From Enterobacter mori LMG 25706 (GTDB lineage: Bacteria; Pseudomonadota; Gammaproteobacteria; Enterobacterales; Enterobacteriaceae): DNA of 64,000 nucleotides. A model generated the notes under the pieces. That model saw nothing but the letters and a program-made list of their open reading frames with translations. It had not been told where the DNA came from and did not search any database. The position numbers and the translations under genes were made by a program. This document shows positions 26,914 through 40,949 of the stretch, piece by piece (the stretch's first letter is position 1; each line of letters starts with the position of its first letter). The stretch spans positions 833,999 to 897,998 of the forward strand of contig NZ_GL890775.1 in assembly GCF_000211415.1 (NCBI RefSeq), in the 5' to 3' direction.

Positions 26914-27456
26914 ATGAGACCGCAAATCGAGATTATTCACGGCGATATCACAACGTTACATGTTGATGTGATCGTCAATGCAGCGAATTCCTCGTTGCTG
27001 GGGGGAGGCGGCGTGGATGGCGCTATTCATCGCGCTGCCGGGCCGCAATTGCTCGAAGCTTGCAAGGCCGTGCGTCAACAACAGGGGGAATGTCCGCCGG
27101 GGCATGCCGTGATTACGCTGGCAGGGGATCTGCCCGCCAAAGCCGTTATTCACGCTGTGGGACCGGTGTGGCAGGGGGGCGAGCACCACGAGGCACGGAT
27201 CCTTGAGGATGCTTACCGTAACTGCCTGCGCCTCGCTGCGGACAATGGCTATAAAACCCTGGCGTTTCCTGCCATCAGCACCGGTGTTTATGGCTATCCC
27301 AAAGCGGCTGCCGCGACCATTGCGGTGAATACCGTGTACCACTACCTTTCCCTGAAGCCCATGCCGGAAAAGGTCATCTTTGTCTGTTTCGACGAAGAAA
27401 CGACGCATCTCTACCAGAGGCTTTTGACCCAGCGTGGAGAAGAACTGGACGGCTGA
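26914..27456 (+). CDS. ymdB: Macrodomain O-acetyl-ADP-ribose deacetylase / RNase III regulator YmdB
   Basis: 180 residues, one macrodomain. Motifs seen are [34 protein letters not shown] at the N-terminus (ADP-ribose loop; read it as two parts around NAANSSL) and [12 protein letters not shown] later. The E. coli protein removes acetyl from O-acetyl-ADP-ribose and inhibits RNase III under stress. In E. coli it is followed by clsC (cardiolipin synthase C); here the next gene is opgC, convergent, 25 bases on, so clsC is missing. Confidence 0.94.
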   Translation: MRPQIEIIHGDITTLHVDVIVNAANSSLLGGGGVDGAIHRAAGPQLLEACKAVRQQQGECPPGHAVITLAGDLPAKAVIHAVGPVWQGGEHHEARILEDAYRNCLRLAADNGYKTLAFPAISTGVYGYPKAAAATIAVNTVYHYLSLKPMPEKVIFVCFDEETTHLYQRLLTQRGEELDG

Positions 27457-27459
27457 TAT

Positions 27460-27478
27460 AAAAGCGGCGCCGCTTTTT
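27460..27478. terminator. Candidate bidirectional terminator between ymdB and opgC
   Basis: Perfect palindrome AAAAGCGGCGCCGCTTTT with a further T, in the 25-base gap between the converging genes. Confidence 0.6.
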
Positions 27479-27481
27479 CGA

Positions 27482-28618
27482 TCAGGCTTTAACCTGCGGT
27501 TTCCCGGAGAAGAGGAACCGCAGGAGCGGGATACGCAGGTGGATCTCGTACAGCACGATGGCAATCCCAATCACGAAGACCAGCCCGGTGAAGAAGCCCA
27601 GCGTGTTGGAAGCAATATGCGGAGTGATGTAAGCACCGAAGAACAGTGTCAACGGGTGATGCACCAGATAAATGAACAGTGATGCATTAACGAAATAGGT
27701 AACGCGGCTGGATTTAAAGTTCAGCAGGCGATGACCGAGGGCAAACACCACGTTCACCATCCACAAGCCCAGCAGCATGGTAATGACACTCTCCGTTTCG
27801 TACATCCACGCGTCACCGCTGCCGTAGCGCTGATTGAGAAGATATGCCGCGAAGGCAAGGGCTGCGCCGACGGCACACCAGGGCGACGGTTGGGTAAACA
27901 ACGCTTTTAACTGCGGATAGACAAACGCCAGCGCTCCCACCAGGAAGAAAGGAATGTAGAACAGCGACTGCATCACCACGAAATTAAACAGCCCATCGCT
28001 CAGGATAGGTGGATAAACAATGAACAGCGTGCGTCTGATGGCCGCGTAGACAATCCCCAGTACCAAAAAGAGCAGGGACAGTTTACCGAGCGTTATGTTG
28101 GCAAAGAAAGTGTCTGACGTAGCGCTTAAATGACGGCGCAGACGGCTGAAGATGACAAGACTGACAGTGGTAAGAACCACCAGAACCAGCAGGAACCAAA
28201 GGTGTGAAATCAGCTCCCAGACCAGCGTATTGTACTTTTCATACAGCGACAGGTTAGGCCAGTTTTCCGCTTTGCCTTTCACATACTGCAGCATAATGAA
28301 TTGCGGCAGCGTCAACAGCGGGATGGCGGTGAGCATCGGTATGCCGACGCGCTCTACGCGCACCTTCCACCATCGCTTAAGCGGGTAGCGCAAAAACAGC
28401 ATATAAGAGAAGTAGCCGGATATGACAAAAAACACCTGCATACGGAAGGCGTGAATGAAGTCATTAAACAGCGTCAGCCACCAGGAGGGCATTTGGCTGT
28501 TCACGTGCCAGGTGTGGCTGGAATAAATCAATGAAATGTGAAACGGGATCCCCAATAGCATCAGCCATGCCCGGATCGAGTCGAGGAAATATTCACGTTG
28601 TACGGGTGTTGTGCTCAT
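27482..28618 (-). CDS. opgC: Glucan succinyltransferase OpgC
   Basis: Inner-membrane acyltransferase-3 family enzyme that adds succinyl groups to osmoregulated periplasmic glucans. 378 residues with about ten membrane helices; the N-terminal [17 protein letters not shown] contains the conserved His of this family, and [15 protein letters not shown] follows. Slightly shorter than E. coli OpgC (385). Divergent from opgGH, as in E. coli, over a 255-base region in which I found no specific regulator site. Confidence 0.95.
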   Translation of the reverse strand: MSTTPVQREYFLDSIRAWLMLLGIPFHISLIYSSHTWHVNSQMPSWWLTLFNDFIHAFRMQVFFVISGYFSYMLFLRYPLKRWWKVRVERVGIPMLTAIPLLTLPQFIMLQYVKGKAENWPNLSLYEKYNTLVWELISHLWFLLVLVVLTTVSLVIFSRLRRHLSATSDTFFANITLGKLSLLFLVLGIVYAAIRRTLFIVYPPILSDGLFNFVVMQSLFYIPFFLVGALAFVYPQLKALFTQPSPWCAVGAALAFAAYLLNQRYGSGDAWMYETESVITMLLGLWMVNVVFALGHRLLNFKSSRVTYFVNASLFIYLVHHPLTLFFGAYITPHIASNTLGFFTGLVFVIGIAIVLYEIHLRIPLLRFLFSGKPQVKA

Positions 28619-28813
28619 ATAACTCAGTACATTCTCAGACTAATCGTCTTATCCCTAAGACGCATAATGGTTACATTCGAAGCCAACCCTACACCAAGAC
28701 CGACACCCTGTCTCCAGGATAAGCACGCAAAGTGAAAAGCGGGTTCTTTCATTTGCTTAATCCCTGAGCCAGCGAGCTGAACAAAGCAGTGATAATGTTG
28801 TCGGATTGCCTGA

Positions 28814-32948
<4,135 letters not shown>

Positions 32949-32960
32949 GCTGCTAAGTAG

Positions 32961-32985
32961 GGCGGGTAAGCGAAGTGCACCCGCC
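32961..32985. repeat. REP-like element after opgH
   Basis: GGCGGGTAAGCGAAGTGCAC then CCGCC: a palindrome with the GGGTAAGCGAA core seen at 11541 and 46495. It precedes the opgH terminator. Confidence 0.7.
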
Positions 32986-32992
32986 AGATAAA

Positions 32993-33020
32993 ATACCGGC
33001 TGCGAGGCCGGTATTTTTTT
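32993..33020 (+). terminator. opgGH terminator
   Basis: ATACCGGC, loop TGCGAG, GCCGGTAT (32993-33014), followed by a run of T. Confidence 0.88.
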
Positions 33021-33031
33021 AGAGGTAATGA

Positions 33032-33259
33032 ATGAAAATAATTGTCGTGGTGTTGATGACATGTCTGCTCAGCGGCTGCGGCAGCATTATCAGCCGCACT
33101 ATTCCGGGACAAGGTCACGGGAATCAGTATTACCCCGGCGTCAAATGGGACGTACGAGATTCCGCCTGGCGCTACCTGACCGTGCTCGATCTGCCGTTTT
33201 CGCTGATCTTCGACACGCTATTGCTGCCCATCGACGCCAGCCACGGGCCTTACGAGTAA
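33032..33259 (+). CDS. yceK: Small lipoprotein YceK
   Basis: 75 residues, E. coli length (DUF1375 family). The signal ends in the lipobox LLSGC; the mature part GSIISRTIPGQGHGNQYYPG and WDVRDSAWRYLTVLDLPFSL is nearly identical to E. coli. Function unknown. AGAGGTAATGA precedes the ATG. It stands alone between the opgH terminator and the converging msyB. Confidence 0.93.
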   Translation: MKIIVVVLMTCLLSGCGSIISRTIPGQGHGNQYYPGVKWDVRDSAWRYLTVLDLPFSLIFDTLLLPIDASHGPYE

Positions 33260-33266
33260 TGAGCGC

Positions 33267-33641
33267 TTAACGTTCGTCCCACTCATCGGCTGCGGTCTGG
33301 CCCTCTTCGGTATCCAGCGGCGGTTCGAGTTGAAATTCGCCCCCCTCCCCTTCATGCCGGGTATTTTCTTCAAGCCATTCCTGGCGTAATTCAATTTCGT
33401 CGTAATCGCCGTCAAAGACGGCCTGAGCACCTTCACCGCTCAATATCGGCAAACATTCTCCCTCTTCACCGTCATCGGCAAAAAATTCGGCCTGCCACAT
33501 AATATCGCCGTCCTGCAGGACATACTTTTGGATATTGAGTTGTTGCACGTCAGCATCTTCTTCCTCAATGCCGGGGTTATCGGCGAGGAATTCTTCACGA
33601 GCGGCATCAATAGCTTCTTCCAGCGTGGCGTACATGGTCAT
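33267..33641 (-). CDS. msyB: Acidic protein MsyB
   Basis: 124 residues, very acidic (many Glu and Asp runs, e.g. ADDGEEGECLPI). In E. coli it was found as a multicopy suppressor of secY and secA defects; its normal role is not known. The frame is open seven codons upstream, but E. coli starts MTMYATLEEAIDAAREEF and GGGAGACACC precedes the ATG at 33641, so this start is used. Confidence 0.94.
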   Translation of the reverse strand: MTMYATLEEAIDAAREEFLADNPGIEEEDADVQQLNIQKYVLQDGDIMWQAEFFADDGEEGECLPILSGEGAQAVFDGDYDEIELRQEWLEENTRHEGEGGEFQLEPPLDTEEGQTAADEWDER

Positions 33642-33727
33642 CGGTGTCTCCCTGTTTTTCATGAAGGTATTCAGGGAAAGAATAGCTGATTCTCTGATTT
33701 TGCAAGTATGAATGCGAAAATAAGCCG

Positions 33728-34957
33728 TCAGGCATTTGTCTTATTCAGTTCAGAACGCATCGTCCGGGATAAACTGAACCAGGAGTAAATGGCGTTAAAC
33801 AGCACGACACCGGCCGTGACGATAAAAACGGCGCGAAAGCCAAAGCTGGCAGAAATTCCCGCCCCGACAAGCGGTCCGGTGACGTTGCCGATATCACGAA
33901 ACGACTGGTTATAGCTAAAAATACGTCCGGCGATTTGGTTCGTTGAGTTGTAGACCAGCAGGGTCTGTACGGCAGGTAATAGCGCGCCGTCTGCCGCGCC
34001 GAGCAAAAAGCGCAGCAGGCCGAGTTGCCAGGGAGACTGCACCATCGCCATCGGGATGAGTAACAGAACGGAAATCACCAGGGCACAAATCAGGATCTTT
34101 TCGGGCCCAACACGGTCGCCGAGTTTTCCCAGCCTTGGCGCGCTGAGCAGTGCCGCCACGCCAGGTACTGATGCGATCAGCCCGCTGATAAAGGCAATGT
34201 TGCTGACGTTGCCCGCCAGATCGCGCACGTACAGCGTTAAAATCGGGGCGATCGACCCGGTCGCCACCTGAATAATCATGGTCGTCACGAACAGGCTCAA
34301 CACCAGTTTGGGATTTTTCAGCGAGGTAAGAACATCCCGGGCATGAAGCATCTCTTTTTTGGTGACCGGCGTGAATTTTTCACGGATACAGAGCAAGGTG
34401 ACGACAAAGCAGAGGAACAGCACGCTGGCGGCGATGAAAAAGACGGGCCGCAGGCCGTAGCTATCCGCCAGTAAGCCGCCCGCCAGAGGTCCAAGCAGCG
34501 CACCGCTGACGCCACCCGTTGAGAGCGTACCGAGAGCCCAGCCGCTTTTATGGCGTGGAATTTGTGTGGCAATCAGGGCGTTGGCATTGGGGATGAATCC
34601 ACCCAGCAGGCCAAGCAGTGCGCGCAGCACCAGGAACTGCCAGACGTTTTGCGCCACGCCCATCAGCGCCATAATAATAGCCATCCCCAGCGCTGAACGT
34701 AGCAGCATAATTTTTCGCCCCTTGCGGCCGGCGAGGCCGCCCCAGAATGGCGAAGCGATAGCGGAAAACAGAAAGGTGATGCTAAACACCAGACCTGACC
34801 ACATATTGAGCGCGCTATGGCCCGTAACGCCAAGCTGTTCAACGTAGAGAGGCAGGAAAGGCATGACCAGGCTGAACGCCGCGCCCGTCAGAAAGCAGCC
34901 GAGCCAGGCAACCGCGAGGTTACGTTTCCAGTTTATGGGAGCATCTGAGGGTGACAT
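33728..34957 (-). CDS. mdtG: MFS multidrug exporter MdtG
   Basis: Drug:H+ antiporter of the major facilitator superfamily with 12 membrane helices; overproduction in E. coli gives resistance to fosfomycin and deoxycholate. 409 residues (E. coli 408). MFS motif A is [10 protein letters not shown] after helix 2; motif C ([14 protein letters not shown]) lies in helix 5. GGAG five bases before the ATG at 34957 supports [13 protein letters not shown] as the N-terminus rather than four codons earlier. In E. coli mdtG belongs to the MarA/SoxS/Rob regulon, but I cannot place a marbox here. Confidence 0.94.
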   Translation of the reverse strand: MSPSDAPINWKRNLAVAWLGCFLTGAAFSLVMPFLPLYVEQLGVTGHSALNMWSGLVFSITFLFSAIASPFWGGLAGRKGRKIMLLRSALGMAIIMALMGVAQNVWQFLVLRALLGLLGGFIPNANALIATQIPRHKSGWALGTLSTGGVSGALLGPLAGGLLADSYGLRPVFFIAASVLFLCFVVTLLCIREKFTPVTKKEMLHARDVLTSLKNPKLVLSLFVTTMIIQVATGSIAPILTLYVRDLAGNVSNIAFISGLIASVPGVAALLSAPRLGKLGDRVGPEKILICALVISVLLLIPMAMVQSPWQLGLLRFLLGAADGALLPAVQTLLVYNSTNQIAGRIFSYNQSFRDIGNVTGPLVGAGISASFGFRAVFIVTAGVVLFNAIYSWFSLSRTMRSELNKTNA

Positions 34958-35063
34958 AACTCTCCGCAAATTAAGATACAGTGCGCCGGGAAGGGGAAGT
35001 AATAAGCGTGCTAATTATGCGCCTGGGTCAGGATTGCCGCAATGTGGGGGAGCTTTTAAAGCT

Positions 35064-35092
35064 AAAACAGCATGCGGCCCGGAGGCCGCATG
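35064..35092 (-). terminator. lpxL terminator
   Basis: CATGCGGCC, loop of four, GGCCGCATG (35071-35092), followed on the minus strand by TGTTTTAG, directly after the lpxL stop. Confidence 0.75.
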
Positions 35093-35096
35093 ACAA

Positions 35097-36023
35097 TCAG
35101 TATCGGGAGGGAACGCCTTGCGGGCGCGTTTTAAAGCGGCGATGGAGCCACATGTACTGCTCTGGTGCCATCATGATGCATTTCTCCACAATATCGTTCA
35201 TCCAGCGCGCGGTGGTTTCTGCGTCGTCCAGAGGCGGCGTGAGTTCTGGCTCAAGCATGATGAGCTGATAGCCTGAACCATCCGGCTTGCGGCGTGGAAC
35301 AAAGGGAACAATGGCCGCTTTAGACATTCGGGCGAGCATCCAGGTCCCTGTGGTGGTCGCTGCTTCTTCGACGGCAAAAAACGGCACAAACACGCTGGAT
35401 TGCGGGCCGTAATCGTGATCGGGGGCGTACCAGACCACCTCACCGGATTTGAGGGCGCGGATCATGCCCTTCAGATCCTTACGGTCAATCATGCTTTTGT
35501 TAGAGCGCATGCGGCCATTAGTCTGGATGAGATCGATGACCGGATTGTCATTCGGCCGATATACGCCAATACCAGGCGCCTGCATGCCAAACATACGCGC
35601 GCCGATTTCAAGCGTCAGGAAATGGACGCCAATCAACAGTACGCCGGTCTGATTAGCCTGCAATGTGTGCACGGGCTCCATACCTGTTCCGGCAACCTCC
35701 GTCCAGCGGGCCATTCTTTTGTCCGACCAGAACCATGCAATGCCTGTTTCCATCAGACCCATGCCAACGGATTCGAAATTTTTAACCACCATATCGTGAC
35801 GCTCTGTCTCACTCATCTGCGGAAAACAGAGTTCGAGGTTGCGGTGAGCAATCCTGACGCGGCGTTTCATGAATTTCCGGGCAACGTGGCCGATCCCTTT
35901 ACCGAGGCGGAAAATAACCGGGTAAGGAAGTTGTACGATAAGCCACAACAAGCCAATGCCAATCCAGGTCAACCAATAGCGGGGATGCAAAAGGGCGGTA
36001 GTAAATTTCGGTAACTGGGTCAT
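35097..36023 (-). CDS. lpxL: Lauroyl acyltransferase of lipid A, LpxL
   Basis: Adds laurate to Kdo2-lipid IVA at the inner membrane. 308 residues (E. coli 306). N-terminal membrane anchor ([20 protein letters not shown]), then the catalytic HX4D/E motif in [14 protein letters not shown] and the [11 protein letters not shown] and [16 protein letters not shown] stretches of this family. LpxP is a close homologue, but the position between mdtG and trhO fits lpxL. Divergent from trhO. Confidence 0.94.
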   Translation of the reverse strand: MTQLPKFTTALLHPRYWLTWIGIGLLWLIVQLPYPVIFRLGKGIGHVARKFMKRRVRIAHRNLELCFPQMSETERHDMVVKNFESVGMGLMETGIAWFWSDKRMARWTEVAGTGMEPVHTLQANQTGVLLIGVHFLTLEIGARMFGMQAPGIGVYRPNDNPVIDLIQTNGRMRSNKSMIDRKDLKGMIRALKSGEVVWYAPDHDYGPQSSVFVPFFAVEEAATTTGTWMLARMSKAAIVPFVPRRKPDGSGYQLIMLEPELTPPLDDAETTARWMNDIVEKCIMMAPEQYMWLHRRFKTRPQGVPSRY

Positions 36024-36242
36024 GTCTGTCCTGTGTTCTTACGTCCTGAATGGCTATTCTCGCATTTTTTAGTACGTAGCCAAAATGTCTGTCATCGAAA
36101 CGTGCACGAATCCAGCAATTGTTAATCCTGGTAAATCAGGTAGGCTGAAATGTAGCGTAAATTGTGTGGATGTAAATTAGCTTTGTTTGCTATATGATGC
36201 CGACCGATTTTAATTCTCTAACGAATGCAGGACTTGTACACC

Positions 36243-37292
36243 ATGCCAGTGTTACACAACCGCGTATCGAATGAGATGTTGAAGGCGCGTATGTTGGCTG
36301 AAACCGAACCGCGCACGACCATCTCATTTTACAAATACTTCACTATCAACGATCCACAAGCGACCCGCGATGAACTCTATCAGGCATTGACTGCGCTCAA
36401 TGTCTTCGGGCGCGTCTATCTGGCGCGTGAGGGCATCAATGCGCAGATCAGCGTGCCGGAAAGTCAGGTGAACGCCTTCCGTGATTTTCTTTACGGCTTC
36501 GATCCGGCGCTTAATGGCTTACCCCTGAACATTGCGCTGGATGATGACGGGAAATCGTTCTGGGTTCTGCGCATGAAAGTGCGTGAGCGCATCGTGGCTG
36601 ACGGTATTGACGATCCCAGCTTTAATGCGGGTGACGTCGGGGAATACCTGAAGGCCGCTGAAGTGAACGCCATGCTTGACGATCCTGATGCGGTCTTTAT
36701 CGATATGCGCAACCACTATGAGTATGAAGTGGGCCATTTCGAGAACGCGATGGAAATTCCGGCTGATACCTTCCGCGAGCAACTGCCAAAAGCGGTTGAG
36801 ATGATGCAGGAACATAAAGACAAAAAGATCGTGATGTACTGCACCGGCGGGATCCGCTGTGAGAAAGCCAGTGCGTGGATGAAGCACAACGGTTTCAACA
36901 AGGTCTGGCACATCGAAGGTGGCATCATTGAGTATGCTCGCCGCGCGCGTGAGCAGGGCCTGCCGGTGCGCTTTATCGGCAAAAACTTTGTCTTTGACGA
37001 GCGCATGGGGGAGCGTATTTCCGACGACGTGATCGCCCACTGCCACCAGTGCGGAACGCCTTGCGATACGCATACCAACTGCAAAAACGACGGTTGCCAC
37101 CTGCTGTTTATTCAGTGTCCAACCTGCGCTGAGAAATTTAACGGCTGCTGTAGTGAGCTGTGCAGCGAAGAAAGCGTGCTGCCGGAAGAAGAGCAGCGTC
37201 GCCGTCGCGCAGGTCGCGAAAACGGGAACAAGATTTTTAATAAATCCCGCGGACGTCTGAATACCAAACTGGGTATTCCCGACCCTGAGTAA
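36243..37292 (+). CDS. trhO: tRNA uridine-34 hydroxylase TrhO (YceA)
   Basis: Makes 5-hydroxyuridine at the wobble position of certain tRNAs using O2; an alternative to the prephenate-dependent TrhP route. 349 residues: an N-terminal acylphosphatase-like region ([29 protein letters not shown]), a rhodanese domain with catalytic Cys in [17 protein letters not shown], and a C-terminal Cys-rich zinc-type region ([20 protein letters not shown] and later CPTCAEKF). The start MPVLHNR agrees with E. coli; the ORF extends six codons upstream. Confidence 0.95.
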   Translation: MPVLHNRVSNEMLKARMLAETEPRTTISFYKYFTINDPQATRDELYQALTALNVFGRVYLAREGINAQISVPESQVNAFRDFLYGFDPALNGLPLNIALDDDGKSFWVLRMKVRERIVADGIDDPSFNAGDVGEYLKAAEVNAMLDDPDAVFIDMRNHYEYEVGHFENAMEIPADTFREQLPKAVEMMQEHKDKKIVMYCTGGIRCEKASAWMKHNGFNKVWHIEGGIIEYARRAREQGLPVRFIGKNFVFDERMGERISDDVIAHCHQCGTPCDTHTNCKNDGCHLLFIQCPTCAEKFNGCCSELCSEESVLPEEEQRRRRAGRENGNKIFNKSRGRLNTKLGIPDPE

Positions 37293-37296
37293 TGTT

Positions 37297-37331
37297 TATG
37301 CCCGACGGAAAATACCGCCGGGCATATTTTT
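37297..37331. terminator. Terminator between trhO and yceI
   Basis: TATGCCCGACGG pairs with CCGCCGGGCATA (one mismatch), followed by T-rich sequence. It lies between converging genes. Confidence 0.75.
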
Positions 37332-37908
37332 ATCCCTTCTGCTGAACGCCTTCCACGGAAATAATCAGTTCAACATCCTGAGATGCCGGGCCTAAATCCG
37401 TGGTGATGTTAAAGTCTTTCAGGTGAATTTTACCTGCAGCTTCAAAGCCTGCACGTTTCCCGCCCCACGGATCATCACCCTGACCAAGCAATTTCGCATT
37501 AAGAGTGACGGGTTTCGTTACGCCATTAAGCGTCAGGTTGCCGGTAATATCCAGCTTGTCACCGTCCTTTTTCACGCCGGTAGAGGCGAATGTTGCCTGC
37601 GGGAATTTCGATACGTTCAGAAATTCTGCACTGCGTAAATGTTTATCACGCTCGGCGTGGTTAGTATCCACGCTGTTGGTATTAATGGTGACATTGACTT
37701 TATCCGCTGCCGGATTTTTCTCGTCAAAAGTAAAGGTGCCATCAAAATCGTTAAAGGTGCCATATAGCCAGCTATAGCCAAGATGCTGAATACGGAAATT
37801 GACGAAGGCATGTTGGCCCTCTTTATCAATTTTATAATCAGCCGCAACAGCAGAACCGGTGGTGAATAACAGTGAACCTAAGGCGATGCCCAGCAGGTGT
37901 TTTTTCAT
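37330..37908 (-). CDS. yceI: YceI-family periplasmic protein
   Basis: 192 residues with a signal peptide (ends GSAVAADY). Lipocalin-like beta-barrel family that binds isoprenoid-type lipids in related proteins; in E. coli induced at high pH. Conserved segments are [37 protein letters not shown] and [16 protein letters not shown]. The ATG at 37908 is preferred over a start 11 codons upstream because GGAG lies seven bases before it and E. coli begins MKKSLLG. yceJ ends one base upstream of this start, so the two form an operon. Confidence 0.95.
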   Translation of the reverse strand: MKKHLLGIALGSLLFTTGSAVAADYKIDKEGQHAFVNFRIQHLGYSWLYGTFNDFDGTFTFDEKNPAADKVNVTINTNSVDTNHAERDKHLRSAEFLNVSKFPQATFASTGVKKDGDKLDITGNLTLNGVTKPVTLNAKLLGQGDDPWGGKRAGFEAAGKIHLKDFNITTDLGPASQDVELIISVEGVQQKG

Positions 37909-37909
37909 T

Positions 37910-38476
37910 TTATGCTCCAGAGTCAGAAGACGAACGGCCAAGCATGCGCTTCAGCGTGTCGTCTTTATCGATAACGTGATGTTTGAGGGCCGCAAGCCCG
38001 TGAAGGACAGAAAGAATAACCACGCTCCAAGCCAGCCACAGATGGACAACGCCAGCGGTATCCGCCTGGACGCCAGCATCGCTGAGCGTGGCGGGAACGT
38101 CAAAAAGACCAAAGACGCTGATCGGCTTGCCATCCGCTGTTGAAATAAGGTATCCGCTAATCAGAATGGCAAAAAGCAGGGCGTAGAGAGCAATATGGGC
38201 CGCGACAGCGCTCACGCGCGTGAATTTACCGTGGGTTTTCGGCGCGGGTGGCGGCGGGGAAATATGTCGCCAGACTACGCGAACAACCAGACCCATCATC
38301 AACAGGACACCTATGCTTTTATGCAGTTCCGGTGCCTGGTGATACCAGCCGTCATAATAGCTTAACGTGACCATCCAGAGTCCAAGCCCGAACATAGCAT
38401 ACACCGCAAGCGCGAATATCCAGTGCAAACTTATGGATATTATTCCGTAGCGATGGGGGGTATTACGCAATTGCAT
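37910..38476 (-). CDS. yceJ: Cytochrome b561-type membrane protein YceJ
   Basis: 188 residues with four membrane helices and His residues placed as haem ligands (FHWIF-like [41 protein letters not shown]). A di-haem b561 family protein likely feeding electrons in the inner membrane; partner and substrate unknown, but the coupled yceI lipid-binding gene hints at quinone-related work. E. coli starts MSFTNTPERYG, aligning with [11 protein letters not shown] here, so the ATG at 38476 is used; a GTG four codons upstream is possible. Confidence 0.9.
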   Translation of the reverse strand: MQLRNTPHRYGIISISLHWIFALAVYAMFGLGLWMVTLSYYDGWYHQAPELHKSIGVLLMMGLVVRVVWRHISPPPPAPKTHGKFTRVSAVAAHIALYALLFAILISGYLISTADGKPISVFGLFDVPATLSDAGVQADTAGVVHLWLAWSVVILSVLHGLAALKHHVIDKDDTLKRMLGRSSSDSGA

Positions 38477-38702
38477 AGGAGATACCACTCAAAATCATTC
38501 GAGCAATAAAAATGAACGGGAAGAGAGGATATTGCAACTGAAATAAGTAGATAACGTTTTTAATTTAATTTATTTCAGCGTATTTGAAGGTGTTGCGTGG
38601 ATGTATTTCAAAAGCTTCGAGCAATATAACTCAGGCGGAATCAGTGGATGCGTTAAAAAATAATTAACCTCAAGAAATGTCAATAAACGTAAGCGTTTCT
38701 TT

Positions 38703-38819
38703 TCAATAAAATACAATGTAAATAACATCAATGATTGCCAGCAGCGCCCACAACAACAGATAGAGCATAAAATGCTCGCGAATATTATTGACGAGTAAAT
38801 CGACGATCCTGCGCATCAT
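38703..38819 (-). CDS. yceO: Small membrane protein YceO
   Basis: A 38-residue frame: [20 protein letters not shown] followed by [18 protein letters not shown]. It matches the C-terminal 36 or so residues of E. coli YceO closely ([21 protein letters not shown]), and YceO lies at the same place, between yceJ and solA. One membrane helix is predicted. GAGGA lies four bases before the first ATG and seven before the second (38816), so either may be used; no longer N-terminus like that annotated in E. coli is possible with a good start. Function unknown. Confidence 0.8.
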   Translation of the reverse strand: MMRRIVDLLVNNIREHFMLYLLLWALLAIIDVIYIVFY

Positions 38820-38831
38820 TTTTCCTCAGAT

Positions 38832-38856
38832 AAAAGAGGCTCCGGGGACCGGAGCC
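38832..38856 (-). terminator. solA terminator
   Basis: GGCTCCGG and CCGGAGCC (38838-38845 with 38849-38856), followed on the minus strand by TCTTTTA. It sits directly ahead of yceO. Confidence 0.7.
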
Positions 38857-38865
38857 TGGCGGGTA

Positions 38866-39984
38866 TTATCCATTAAAACGTGAGAGCGAGAAGGGCTGCA
38901 GATCAAATGGCGGCGTAATACCCTGCGCAAACTGCGCGGCAATTTCGCCAAGCACGGAGGCGAACTTGAAACCGTGGCCGCTGAGCCCGGTAATGAGCAG
39001 CGTGTTGTCATGCTCCGGCAGGGTATCAATGATGAAATCTTCATCAGGCGTATTGTCATAGGTGCAGGCCGCGCCGTAGAGCAAGCCGCCAACGCCCGGC
39101 AGGATAGTGCGCAGGAACATGAACGCTTCTGAACCATCCTGAGGGTATGCGCCATAGGGTTTGCGCTCCTCAGGCGTGGAGATAATTTGTCCGCCGTTGT
39201 GTTTGCCAATCTTAAGCGCGTCTTTCTCTGACGGGAAGCCGTAGAACTGATCGCCGTTCGGTAACTCGCCGGTGAATGCCGGGAATTTATTCTGCGTGCT
39301 GTAACGCCCGTCTGACTGGAACCAGGAGAAGACTTTGCGCACGGGCTGAATGGGCAGATCCGGGAGCAGTTTTGTTACCCAGGTTCCGGCGCTAATTAGC
39401 AGCCGAGACGCAGAATAGTTTCCGTCAGCGGTGGTGACGGTGACACCGTCAGCATGATGGGTAATGCCGCTTACGGGACAGTTGAACAACTGGGCACAGC
39501 CGGCTTTTGCCGCCAAATCAATCCAGGTCTTAATGGCCGCTTCACAATGCAGTACGCCCGAGTTGGCTTCAAACAGCCCGATGTAATCATCCGGAACGGC
39601 GATCTCCGGCCAGCGTTGCATAATGCCGCTCGCATCCAGACGTTCAACATCAAGATTAAATTCCTTCGCGCTCTGTTCCACGTTCGCAAGAAATGCAGAA
39701 CTGGCCGGGCCAAGGTTGATAATCCCCGTGCGGTCAAAAATGCGTTCTTCGGTCAGCGTTGCCAGTTCATCCCACAGCGTCTGGGCACGTAAGACCAGCG
39801 GGACATAACGCTCTCCTTCACCATAGGCGTGGCGAATAAGACGGGTATCACCGTGATGGCTACCTTCCGCGTGCGGAGGAAGATGGGCATCAATCATCAG
39901 AACCTTCAGACCGGCCTGCGTTGCGTAATAACCGGCAGCAGAACCTACGGAACCGCTGCCAATAATGATTAAGTCGTATCTCAT
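38866..39984 (-). CDS. solA: N-methyl-L-tryptophan oxidase SolA
   Basis: Flavoprotein of the monomeric sarcosine oxidase family: demethylates N-methyl amino acids, giving formaldehyde and H2O2. 372 residues, E. coli length. FAD-binding [13 protein letters not shown] at the N-terminus with [14 protein letters not shown] after it; the Cys of [15 protein letters not shown] aligns with the Cys carrying covalent [15 protein letters not shown] closes the site. The ATG at 39984 is used because E. coli starts [14 protein letters not shown]; an ATG two codons upstream also exists. Confidence 0.94.
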   Translation of the reverse strand: MRYDLIIIGSGSVGSAAGYYATQAGLKVLMIDAHLPPHAEGSHHGDTRLIRHAYGEGERYVPLVLRAQTLWDELATLTEERIFDRTGIINLGPASSAFLANVEQSAKEFNLDVERLDASGIMQRWPEIAVPDDYIGLFEANSGVLHCEAAIKTWIDLAAKAGCAQLFNCPVSGITHHADGVTVTTADGNYSASRLLISAGTWVTKLLPDLPIQPVRKVFSWFQSDGRYSTQNKFPAFTGELPNGDQFYGFPSEKDALKIGKHNGGQIISTPEERKPYGAYPQDGSEAFMFLRTILPGVGGLLYGAACTYDNTPDEDFIIDTLPEHDNTLLITGLSGHGFKFASVLGEIAAQFAQGITPPFDLQPFSLSRFNG

Positions 39985-40058
39985 ATGCATCTCGTTAACT
40001 CACGCTTTGTTAGCAGAGTAATTAACTATGCGGGCTGACACAAGGGAGAAATAAATAA

Positions 40059-40075
40059 GGCACCACGTGGGTGCC
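40059..40075 (-). terminator. Candidate bssS terminator
   Basis: GGCACC, loop ACGTG, GGTGCC downstream of bssS, followed on the minus strand by TTATTTATTTC. Confidence 0.5.
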
Positions 40076-40100
40076 TGTTGAGTGAAAAATGGGCATTGTA

Positions 40101-40355
40101 CTAATGCCGTTTATACTCATTTTCCTGATAGTCGCCAGACTCTATTTTTGCGATACCTGCTTCTAAAATAGAAATAAACTGACGGGCGACGTCTGTTGTA
40201 AGCCACAGCGTCTGTCCAACTTCCGCTTCGTCACGGTTGAGTTGATTTGGGGTCTGGTAGTGCAAACGCAGCATCAGCGCATCGTAGCTATCTACGGTAC
40301 TGATATCCCAGCCGACAAGCGGGTGGGTCTGGATGACTTCACTATTCTTTTCCAT
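40101..40355 (-). CDS. bssS: Biofilm regulator BssS
   Basis: 84 residues, E. coli length, nearly identical in IQTHPLVGWDISTVDSYDAL and GQTLWLTTDVARQFISILEA. In E. coli it affects biofilm formation, indole and AI-2 uptake genes, by an unknown mechanism; no DNA-binding motif is evident. GGGGGTTATAAT precedes the ATG. Monocistronic. The 274 bases between bssS and dinI contain only the dinI terminator. Confidence 0.94.
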   Translation of the reverse strand: MEKNSEVIQTHPLVGWDISTVDSYDALMLRLHYQTPNQLNRDEAEVGQTLWLTTDVARQFISILEAGIAKIESGDYQENEYKRH

Positions 40356-40578
40356 TATAACCCCCTAAATGCGTGTTAGAAGACAACGGCTTTGAGGTTC
40401 AATGCATGTTTTTCTGAAAGCATCTTCAGTATACAAGTAATAAGGGTTCCGAAGAGAAAAATAAACAGCTGGCAACACATTTTTCTGCGTTTTAGGATTC
40501 TTCGAACAATAAAACACCGTCTTGTTCACGATTTTCTAAGAAGATGCTGAAATAATTTGAACTTATCCAGGATAAAAA

Positions 40579-40604
40579 ACAAAAAAAAGCCGGGGCGACC
40601 CGGC
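40579..40604 (-). terminator. dinI terminator
   Basis: GCCGGG, loop TCGC, CCCGGC on the minus strand, followed by eight T. Confidence 0.88.
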
Positions 40605-40629
40605 AAAACAAAACAATGAGGGAGCAAGG

Positions 40630-40875
40630 TTAATCCGTTATGAACCAGTCGTCGGCGCTTTCCCACGTTTCCTGCAGGATTTCGCGGATACGATCTTTGT
40701 CTTCTTTTGCACCGCCGATGACGGAGAGGTTGTTTGCGGCCGCGTAACGTACCGTTACGGCGCCATCATTTTCAGGAAAGGTGCTGTGAATACGACGGGA
40801 TAACTCGCCCGCCAGCGCATCAAGTGCGCCAGCAGGCAGAACGGTTGTTTTGGCAATGGTGACTTCAATACGCAT
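40630..40875 (-). CDS. dinI: DNA-damage-inducible protein DinI
   Basis: Small SOS protein that binds and stabilises RecA filaments and tunes LexA and UmuD cleavage. 81 residues, E. coli length: MRIEVTIAKTTVLPAGALDAL, ELSRRIHSTFP, and the acidic C-terminal helix EILQETWESADDWFITD used to contact RecA. CCCCCTG-type ribosome-binding sequence precedes the ATG; a consensus LexA box lies 22 bases upstream. Confidence 0.96.
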   Translation of the reverse strand: MRIEVTIAKTTVLPAGALDALAGELSRRIHSTFPENDGAVTVRYAAANNLSVIGGAKEDKDRIREILQETWESADDWFITD

Positions 40876-40896
40876 AAATGCCCCCTGTGTAATATA

Positions 40897-40912
40897 CTGT
40901 TTATATATACAG
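40897..40912. promoter_or_regulatory. LexA box of dinI
   Basis: CTGTTTATATATACAG: CTG-N10-CAG with an AT-rich alternating centre, a near-perfect SOS box. Confidence 0.92.
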
Positions 40913-40949
40913 GTATATTATGAATTTGACAACAGGAGGCGTTGATTTT

